Shown one piece after another: positions 57,795 through 64,000 of a DNA stretch of 64,000 nucleotides. Both the position numbers and the translations under genes were made by a program. The notes under the pieces are model-generated. The model saw nothing but the letters and a program-made list of their open reading frames with translations, was not told the origin of the DNA and ran no database searches. The DNA is from Rothia koreensis (GTDB lineage Bacteria; Actinomycetota; Actinomycetes; Actinomycetales; Micrococcaceae): the NCBI RefSeq assembly GCF_004136575.1, contig NZ_NOIQ01000010.1, positions 1 to 64,000 of the forward strand. The letters run 5' to 3'. Each line of letters opens with the position of its first letter. Positions within the stretch are counted from its first letter, which is position 1.

Positions 57795-58541
57795 GTGGTT
57801 CACAAGCACGAACAGGTCAGGTCGGAGTTGCGGGAGCTGGCCCGGAGAGAGCTCTCTCCGGGTGCCGCGCTTCCGGGGGAAAGGGCCCTCGAGAAGCAGT
57901 TCGGGGTTTCCCGCATCACGATTCGACGTGCCGTCGCGGATCTGGTCGCGGAGGGCGTTCTGGTGCGCATCCACGGCAAGGGAACCTTCGTGTCCCACGG
58001 GCGCGTCCGTTCGACTCTCCACCTCGCGTCCTTCACCGAGGACATGAAACGGGCCGGTTTCGAACCGTCCACGGAGATTCTCGTGGCCGATCGAGGCGCA
58101 CCTCCCCCGCGGGCGGCGGAGTTCTTCGGCCTGGAGGACGGCGAACAAACTCTCTGCGTCAAGCGACTCCGGCGCGCGAACGAGGCCCCGGTCAGCGTGG
58201 ACGAGTCCTGGATCCGTCCGGACCTGACGGACCTCCTCCTCGCCAAGGACCTGACGCAGTCCCTGTATTCGCATTTGTCCGGGACCGGCTTCGAGGTCAG
58301 CACCGCCGAACAGACCGTCGAGGCGGCCGCGGCGGAGCCGGAGGTCGCCCGCGTCCTCGAGGTGGAGCCCTCGGCCCCTGTGCTGCTGTTTCACCGCTAC
58401 ACATTCGCCCGGTCCGAGGAAGGACCCGTACCGCTCGAGTACTCGATCTCGACGTACCGGTCGGATCGGTACCAGATATCCATGACCCTGGACCGCGAGC
58501 GCTTGGGAGTCCCGGAACCGGAAGACTCGAAACCCGCTTAA
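57795..58541 (+). CDS. GntR/HutC family regulator, DasR/NagR-like
   Basis: A 248-residue regulator. The winged helix is RRELSPGAALPGERALEKQFGVSRITIRRAVADLVAEGVLVRIHGKGTFV (about residues 17-68), followed by a UTRA effector domain (85-240) with LYSHLSGTGFEV and VLLFHRYTFARSEEGPVPLEYSISTYRSDRYQI. DasR-type proteins bind GlcN-6-P or GlcNAc-6-P and release amino-sugar genes. The start at GTG 57795 has only a distant AGAAGG. The matching operator is at 57490-57505. Confidence 0.87.
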   Translation: MVHKHEQVRSELRELARRELSPGAALPGERALEKQFGVSRITIRRAVADLVAEGVLVRIHGKGTFVSHGRVRSTLHLASFTEDMKRAGFEPSTEILVADRGAPPPRAAEFFGLEDGEQTLCVKRLRRANEAPVSVDESWIRPDLTDLLLAKDLTQSLYSHLSGTGFEVSTAEQTVEAAAAEPEVARVLEVEPSAPVLLFHRYTFARSEEGPVPLEYSISTYRSDRYQISMTLDRERLGVPEPEDSKPA

Positions 58542-58542
58542 C

Positions 58543-58565
58543 TTGTCAGTCAGCCCCCGTACCCT
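58543..58565 (+). promoter_or_regulatory. PafBC-type (RecA-NDp) promoter of the nuclease-helicase gene
   Basis: TTGTCAGTC (58543-58551), eight bases AGCCCCCG, and TACCCT (58560-58565) fit TTGTCRGTG-N8-TAnnnT. From the -35 to the first two bases of the -10 it differs from the radA promoter at a single position of 20. It begins one base after the GntR stop and gives a leader of about 40 bases. Confidence 0.72.
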
Positions 58566-58612
58566 GGACTCAGCGCCTCGCACGACGCCCGAGGCCAAGT
58601 CTGGAGGTGGCC

Positions 58613-61600
58613 GTGTTCTTCGTTGATGTACCGGAACAGCATGCGGCTCATCCGCGCCCCGGTCTGATCTATTCCGCATCCGACCTCGTACGGGCCGCGG
58701 AATGCCCGTGGGCCACCCTCCATCTCCTGGACGAGAAGCTGGGCCGCCTCCCCCGATTCGAGGCACCGGAAGACCCGATGCTCGAACGCACGTCGGTTCT
58801 GGGCGACCAGCACGAGGCGGCGGTGCTCGAGGAGTACCGCGAGCGCTTCGGTCCGTACGACTCCGCGACCGGTCGTGGAGTCTACGAAATCGACCCCGCC
58901 CGCAGAATGGATTGGGGCACTCTGGTCGACAAGCACGGGGAGTCCATCGAGGCCTTGCGGTCAGGGGCCGACGTCGTCTTCCAGGCCTCTTTCTTCGACG
59001 GCAGATTCCATGGCAGGTCGGACTTCCTGGTCCGGGAGGATGACGGCCGATACGCGGTCTACGACACCAAATTGGCTCGTCACGCCAAGGTCACGGCGCT
59101 ATTGCAATTGGCCGCCTACGCCGACCAACTGGACAACGCAGGAATTCCGGTGTCGGACACCGTCACTCTGGTCCTCGGGAACCGGGAACGGGCCTCTTTC
59201 CACGTCGGGGAGTTCATGGCCGTCTATCAGGAGCGGCGTGACCGTTTCGAGGCTGTCTCGCGGGAACGCATGGCCGCGGATGCCGAGCCCCTCGATTGGT
59301 GGCAGGACTCCGTGTCCAGATGCGGCAAGTGTCCGCACTGCGCGGCTGAGGTCGAGCGGCATCGGGATGTCCTCCAGGTGGCCGGGATGTCCATGGCGCA
59401 GAGAAAACTCCTTCGGCAGCGCTACGGAGTGCGGACCGTGGACGACCTCGCCAATCTCGAAGGTCGTTCCCTGCCCTCACCCGTTCGGTCGGCGAGGGAC
59501 CAGGCCGCGTTGCAGACCGGGCGCGCGGTTCCGGACAAGACGGTGACTTTCACGGATGCGTCGGGAACACGAAAGAGCGTCTCCTATGTGGTCACGGATT
59601 CGGCGCCCTTGACCAGGATTCCGGCGGCGGACCCCGGCGACATCTTCTTCGACTTCGAAGGAGACCCACTATGGCAGGATCCTTTTGACTCCTCGTGGGG
59701 TATCGAGTACCTCTTCGGCCTGGTCGAGTCTCCGGAAGATTCTTCCGAGGACCCCCGGTTCGTCCCCTTTTGGGCCCATTCCCGGGACGAGGAGAAACAG
59801 GCACTTCTCGATTTCCTGGAATACGTCCGGCAGCGCAGGCAACGGTTCCCGGGGATGAAGATCTATCACTATGCCAACTATGAGAAGAGAGCCCTCCGGG
59901 ACCTGGCAGCGAAGCATGGGGTCGGCGAGGAAGCCGTGGACGATCTCTTGAGGGAGGAAGTCCTGGTCGATCTCTACGACGTCGTTCGCTCCAGCCTGCG
60001 CATCTCCGAGGACTCCTACTCGATCAAGAAACTGGAACCCCTGTACATGGGCGACCAGCTGCGCGCTGGCGACGTCACCACAGCGGCAGCATCGGTCGTG
60101 GCCTACGCCGACTACTGCCTGGCCCGGGACTCAGGCGACCAGGACCGCGCCCTGGCCGTTCTGGACTCCATCGGGGACTACAACCGGTACGACTGCGTCT
60201 CGACCCTACGTCTCCGGAATTGGCTGCTGGGCCTGGTCTCCCGGTCGGCCGAAGAGGAAGTCGGTCAGCCATACGAAACACGTGACCTGTCTCTGGAGCC
60301 CGAGCCTCCGGAGGACGCCCGCGAGTCAGCCGTCGAAGCATCTCTGAATCACTTCGTCGAAACGGCGTCGCCGGAATCCACCGGGTTGGCCCCGGACGTC
60401 CTCCGGGACACCGTCCGGGCCGTCGCCATGGTCTCCAGCGCGACGGGCTACTACCGGCGCGAACGCAAACAATTCTGGTGGTCACATTTCGACCGGCTAT
60501 CGGCCCCGGTCGCGGACTGGGAGTCACAGCGGGACGTTCTCGTCTTCGAACGCCTCGCGGTCGAGGAGAATTGGCACAAGGCCACCCCGCGCGCACGGAC
60601 CGAAAAACGGATCCTCGAAGGTACGGCTCGACTGGCCGAGGGCTCCGCCCTGAAGGACGGGGATTCCGGCCTCTTCGCGATGTACGAGACACCGTTGCCG
60701 CCCTACCTGGAGGACAAGGCCCGTGAGGCACGCCAGCGCGCCGAATCCGGACCAAGGGGCGGACAGGCCGTTGCTTCCCGAGCCAGTGATGCGCGCCTGA
60801 CCCTCGAATCCTTGGAACAGACGGAGGTTCCTGGGCATGTGCGCATTCGCGTCGTCGAGTCACGGCCGCAGGGTGCGGAATCGTTCGATCAACTGCCCAT
60901 GGCCTCAACCCCACCCGCCCCGATACGTACGAAGGCCCAGGAAGATTCTTTGGCGATGCTCGCTGAGGAAGTGGATGCGGCATTGCCCCACCTCCCCCGC
61001 GCCGCCGGCTTGGACATTGTGGCTCGACGGCCGCCGCGTCTCGCCGACGGCGGGGCCCTTCCGCGCGTCGGCGACCCGGGGCTCGGCGACGGCAAGATCC
61101 CCATGGCGGACGCGATCCACGCTGCGGTGTCACGGCTCGAGAACTCGTATGTCGCCGTTCAGGGCCCTCCCGGAACCGGAAAGTCCTTCGTCGGCTCCCA
61201 CGTGATCGGACGGTTGGTCCGTGAAGGATGGACGGTCGGTGTGGTCGCCCAATCCCACGCCGTAATCGAGAACCTCCTGAAAGGGTGCATGGTCAACGGC
61301 GGCGTGCCCGGCGAAGCCATCGCCAAGGCCAAGAGATCCAAGACCTCAACCGACGAGGACGTTCCGCGGGTGCCCTGGCGAGAAATCGCCCAGAAGGACA
61401 TCCCTTCGTTCATGGCCGAAGCCGCCTCGGGGGAATCGCCGGTACCCGGTGGCAGGATCTACGGCGGAACAGCCTGGGACTTCGCGCACCAGGATCGTTT
61501 CGCGCCGGGCAGCGTGGACCTCCTGGTGATCGACGAAGCCGGGCAGTATTCACTGGCCAATATGCTGGCCGTGTCCCAGTCGGCTCGGAACCTCTTGCTT

Positions 61601-62404
61601 CTGGGAGACCCGCAACAACTGCCCCAGGTCACCCAGGGAAGTCATCCGCAACCGGTCGACGAGTCGGCCTTGGGCTGGCTCTCCGCGGGGGCACGGACTC
61701 TCCCGCAGGAATACGGCTACTTCCTCGACGCTTCGTGGCGTATGCATCCGGAATTGTGTGCCCCAGTGTCCACGTTGTCCTATCAGGGGCGGTTGCACTC
61801 GGCGTCGGCCGCCGCCCATAGGATGCTCGCGGACACGAAACCCGGGGTCTACCGCCTCGACGTTCCGCACACGGGCAACGCGACCTCGTCTCCCGAGGAA
61901 GCGGCACGTGTGGTGGAACTTGCGAGCGAACTCGTCGGAAGGAGCTGGAGACATGCGCCGGACCAAGCGTTCAGGCCACTGGAACCTCACGATGTCCTCG
62001 TCGTGGCTGCCTACAACGCCCAGGTGGAAGTCATTCGTGAAGCCCTGGAAGAAGCGGGGCTTTCGGATCAGGATGAGACGGGGGTCCGGGTCGGGACCGT
62101 CGATAGGTTTCAAGGGCAGGAAGCGCCGGTAGTCATCGTGTCCATGGCGGCTTCCTCTGCCGAGGATGTACCCCGCGGGATGGACTTTCTTCTCTCCCCC
62201 AACCGTCTCAACGTCGCCGTTTCCCGCGGACAGTGGGCAGCCGTGATCGTCAGTTCCCCCAGCCTGACGGACTACTGGCCCACCAATCCGGACTCGCTGT
62301 CGATTCTGGGCGGGTTCACGGCGCTGCGCAGGAACGCCACATCGTGGGACAGGCTTCCGCTCTCAGGGAGCACCCGGGACAAAGAAGGGGAGATCCATGA
62401 ATAA
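58613..62404 (+). CDS. TM0106-family RecB-like nuclease fused to SF1 helicase
   Basis: A 1263-residue multidomain protein. The N-terminal TM0106 RecB/Cas4-like nuclease has D151-x-K153 in AVYDTKLAR and a one-plus-three cysteine set (Cys31, Cys237, Cys240, Cys243) suited to an Fe-S cluster. A predicted RNase H-like exonuclease domain starts at DFEGDP (Asp347, Glu349). The C-terminal DNA2/NAM7 (UPF1-like) SF1 helicase has Walker A GPPGTGKS at 851-858, IDEAGQ, GDPQQLP, TVDRFQGQE and SPNRLNVAVSR. GTG 58613 is fixed by GGAGG just upstream. The DNA-damage promoter implies a repair role. Confidence 0.9.
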   Translation: MFFVDVPEQHAAHPRPGLIYSASDLVRAAECPWATLHLLDEKLGRLPRFEAPEDPMLERTSVLGDQHEAAVLEEYRERFGPYDSATGRGVYEIDPARRMDWGTLVDKHGESIEALRSGADVVFQASFFDGRFHGRSDFLVREDDGRYAVYDTKLARHAKVTALLQLAAYADQLDNAGIPVSDTVTLVLGNRERASFHVGEFMAVYQERRDRFEAVSRERMAADAEPLDWWQDSVSRCGKCPHCAAEVERHRDVLQVAGMSMAQRKLLRQRYGVRTVDDLANLEGRSLPSPVRSARDQAALQTGRAVPDKTVTFTDASGTRKSVSYVVTDSAPLTRIPAADPGDIFFDFEGDPLWQDPFDSSWGIEYLFGLVESPEDSSEDPRFVPFWAHSRDEEKQALLDFLEYVRQRRQRFPGMKIYHYANYEKRALRDLAAKHGVGEEAVDDLLREEVLVDLYDVVRSSLRISEDSYSIKKLEPLYMGDQLRAGDVTTAAASVVAYADYCLARDSGDQDRALAVLDSIGDYNRYDCVSTLRLRNWLLGLVSRSAEEEVGQPYETRDLSLEPEPPEDARESAVEASLNHFVETASPESTGLAPDVLRDTVRAVAMVSSATGYYRRERKQFWWSHFDRLSAPVADWESQRDVLVFERLAVEENWHKATPRARTEKRILEGTARLAEGSALKDGDSGLFAMYETPLPPYLEDKAREARQRAESGPRGGQAVASRASDARLTLESLEQTEVPGHVRIRVVESRPQGAESFDQLPMASTPPAPIRTKAQEDSLAMLAEEVDAALPHLPRAAGLDIVARRPPRLADGGALPRVGDPGLGDGKIPMADAIHAAVSRLENSYVAVQGPPGTGKSFVGSHVIGRLVREGWTVGVVAQSHAVIENLLKGCMVNGGVPGEAIAKAKRSKTSTDEDVPRVPWREIAQKDIPSFMAEAASGESPVPGGRIYGGTAWDFAHQDRFAPGSVDLLVIDEAGQYSLANMLAVSQSARNLLLLGDPQQLPQVTQGSHPQPVDESALGWLSAGARTLPQEYGYFLDASWRMHPELCAPVSTLSYQGRLHSASAAAHRMLADTKPGVYRLDVPHTGNATSSPEEAARVVELASELVGRSWRHAPDQAFRPLEPHDVLVVAAYNAQVEVIREALEEAGLSDQDETGVRVGTVDRFQGQEAPVVIVSMAASSAEDVPRGMDFLLSPNRLNVAVSRGQWAAVIVSSPSLTDYWPTNPDSLSILGGFTALRRNATSWDRLPLSGSTRDKEGEIHE

Positions 62405-63128
62405 TAATCATGAACCGTACGGACACGAGCAGGAGGAAGGGATGATAAACATCAACCCGAGTTTCAAAGCCCGGACTCCTTATATCTTCCACTTCGACGA
62501 CCAAACGGTTGTTCTGGGTGATCCCGAATACCTGAAACAGGTTGAAACCTTCCTGCTGACGGCTGACCTCGCAACACGCACCACGTATTGGGACACCGGC
62601 GAAGAAGACCCTCTCGATTTCGATCCGGACCCCGAGCCCGAGGACATGAACAGCGTCGGGATCGAGGGGGACGAATCCGTCTTTTGGAATGCCATCGAAT
62701 CGGCTATTTTCCAACAAACGGAATGGCCCGAGGGCGAGGACGCCGTGGTCTATGCACCCCACGTTCCCGACTGGCTCTCGCAGGCGCAGTCCTGGTATTT
62801 CGACCCGATCTGTCCACCGCTGGGCCCCGGCGGTCCCGGTGGTTGGGTCCGACGCCGGGCCGTGGACGGCCGGGGCTACCCGGTCGGCCTCTTCCAATTG
62901 ACCGAAGCAGATTCCTTCTGGGTCTTCGCATCGGAGGAGGACCTTTCCGACATCATGGAACTGTGCCGGTCGCTGGCCCGGTTCCGCATCGGATTCGACC
63001 AGGTCACCCCGTATCTCGGTCCGGATGACACCATCGGGTCGCTCGCCCTGCCCATCGAATGCAGGGATGCACTCCACGAGGAGCTCATGATCAGGGGCGT
63101 GGACGTCGAATCTATGTTCTGGGAATGA
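62397..63128 (+). CDS. Acidic protein of unknown function, coupled to the nuclease-helicase
   Basis: A 243-residue soluble, strongly acidic protein that I do not recognise. ATG 62397 overlaps the helicase stop by eight bases and has AAGAAGGGGAG upstream; a second ATG 15 codons in (MININPSFKART) also has AGGAGGAAGGG. The first half contains an acidic run (TGEEDPLDFDPDPEPEDM); the second half ends with HEELMIRGVDVESMFWE. No membrane segment or catalytic motif is visible. Its start region is AT-rich compared with neighbours. Coupling suggests it partners or controls the helicase. Its 3' end overlaps convergent nagA by 17 bases. Confidence 0.75.
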   Translation: MNNNHEPYGHEQEEGMININPSFKARTPYIFHFDDQTVVLGDPEYLKQVETFLLTADLATRTTYWDTGEEDPLDFDPDPEPEDMNSVGIEGDESVFWNAIESAIFQQTEWPEGEDAVVYAPHVPDWLSQAQSWYFDPICPPLGPGGPGGWVRRRAVDGRGYPVGLFQLTEADSFWVFASEEDLSDIMELCRSLARFRIGFDQVTPYLGPDDTIGSLALPIECRDALHEELMIRGVDVESMFWE

Positions 63129-64000
63129 GGCCTCCGACCGGAGACAGACCCTCGTCGAGGAGTCGAAGCGGCAAACCGTCGGCCCACGGATTCAACCCCA
63201 CGGCCCTGGCCGGTCGGGTTGTGGCCGCCGTCAACGCCTCGTCGAGGTCGATACCGGCCTCGACCACGGTCCGCACCGCCTGATCCATCGTGAGGGTTGA
63301 ACCGGCAATGGCGCCCTGGCTGCCGTCCGGGGTGGTCAACCGTGCGATGCCATCGTCCACCCGAACGTCCAGGGAACCGAGCCTGTAGTCGCCGTCGGAC
63401 TGGCCTGTGGCGGACATGGCATCGGTGATGAGCACGACCCGACCCGGCATGGCGCGGAACAGCATCGCGACCACCTCGGGCGCAATATGGACCCCGTCGG
63501 CGATGATTTCCGCAACCACGTGAGGTGACTCCATCGCGGCAATCACCGGACCGGGGTGCCTGTGGTGGATTCCGTTCATGGCGTTGAAGGCGTGCGTCAG
63601 AATCGACGCTCCGGCGTCGAAGGCGCGCAACGCAGTCTCGTAGTCGGCATCCGTGTGCCCCACGGCCACGCGCACCCCCTGCCCCACCAAGTATCGGGTC
63701 ACCGCAAGGTCGTCATCGAGTTCAGGGGCCAGCGTCACCTGACGCAGGTAGCCGCCGGCCGCATCCACCAGACGCTTCGCCTGGTCGAGCGTTGCCGGTC
63801 GCAGGTAGTCCTGCCGGTGCGCGCCCTTGTGCGCGGGCGAAAGCCACGGGCCCTCGGCGTGGATGCCTTCCAGCCGAAAGCCCGCGGGGATGCCCTCGCC
63901 GGTCGTGATGGCCCGCGCCACGCGCCGGAAGGAATCTTCCAGTTCGTCCAGCGGGTTCGCGACGAACGAGGCCAGCGCCCGCCCCGTCCCGTGGTCCCTG
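63112..64000 (-). CDS. nagA: N-acetylglucosamine-6-phosphate deacetylase NagA (5' part beyond window)
   Basis: The C-terminal 295 codons of NagA, which removes acetate from GlcNAc-6-P to give GlcN-6-P. Metal and substrate motifs are LEGIHAEGPWLSPAHKGAH, VRVAVGHTDADYETALRAFDAGASILTHAFNAMNGIHHRHPG, ADGVHIAPEVVAMLFRA and VLITDAMSATG. The frame continues off the right edge through GTGRALASFVANPLDELEDSFRRVARAI, so the start is not in the window. It shares the amino-sugar theme with murQ and the PTS genes. Confidence 0.95.
   Translation of the reverse strand, partial: RDHGTGRALASFVANPLDELEDSFRRVARAITTGEGIPAGFRLEGIHAEGPWLSPAHKGAHRQDYLRPATLDQAKRLVDAAGGYLRQVTLAPELDDDLAVTRYLVGQGVRVAVGHTDADYETALRAFDAGASILTHAFNAMNGIHHRHPGPVIAAMESPHVVAEIIADGVHIAPEVVAMLFRAMPGRVVLITDAMSATGQSDGDYRLGSLDVRVDDGIARLTTPDGSQGAIAGSTLTMDQAVRTVVEAGIDLDEALTAATTRPARAVGLNPWADGLPLRLLDEGLSPVGGLIPRT

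Overview
The window is chromosomal DNA of a high-GC Gram-positive bacterium. Lsr2, ClpC, a leaderless radA-disA pair, DUF3180, the ftsH-folE-folP-folB-folK-panC-lysS gene order and frequent GTG/TTG starts all point to Actinobacteria, most likely order Micrococcales (a Micrococcaceae-like genome). Genus is not decidable from sequence alone. I saw no rRNA, tRNA, CRISPR array, transposase or prophage gene.

Layout. 1-6 kb: phosphate uptake, with a DUF47/Pit low-affinity pair convergent with pstSCAB, which has PhoP-box-like repeats upstream. 6-12.5 kb: a FUSC-like membrane protein, radA, disA, a membrane-anchored Ser/Pro-rich protein, mutY and an ArgA-like acetyltransferase. 12.7-32.3 kb, all on the minus strand: clpC (candidate ClgR operator), lsr2, lysS, panC, a DUF2520 protein, two PH-domain membrane proteins, DUF3180, folK, folB, folP, folE, ftsH, hpt, tilS, a zinc-dependent protease-like protein and a PBP4-type carboxypeptidase, with ppa divergent. 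33-35.3 kb: palindromic repeats, an M20 peptidase and a macro-domain protein. 35.5-42.2 kb: an SDR, ALDH, class I glutamine amidotransferase, glutamine-synthetase-like enzyme, ethanolamine-type APC permease and divergent GntR regulator. I read this as a gamma-glutamyl route for ethanolamine use. 42.3-48 kb: a FemX-like transferase, GntR/NCS1 permease/flavin-reductase group and an amidohydrolase. 48.4-64 kb: amino-sugar genes (murP, murQ, RpiR regulator, GlcNAc-type PTS IIC and IIB, DasR-like GntR, nagA) interrupted by nrdIEF and by a 1263-residue nuclease-helicase followed by an unknown gene.

How it fits together. MurP/MurQ would turn N-acetylmuramic acid into GlcNAc-6-P, the NagA substrate, and the IIB/IIC pair would feed the same pool. 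radA and the nuclease-helicase share an almost identical PafBC-type (RecA-NDp) promoter, which suggests both are induced by DNA damage and that the nuclease-helicase and its unknown partner form a repair operon lodged in a sugar cluster. A 57-bp palindromic repeat (20-bp arms, 17-bp centre) occurs in three intergenic regions, and one of these also has a perfect 27-bp-arm palindrome. These repeats explain the gene-free stretches at 32955-33477 and 47921-48420.
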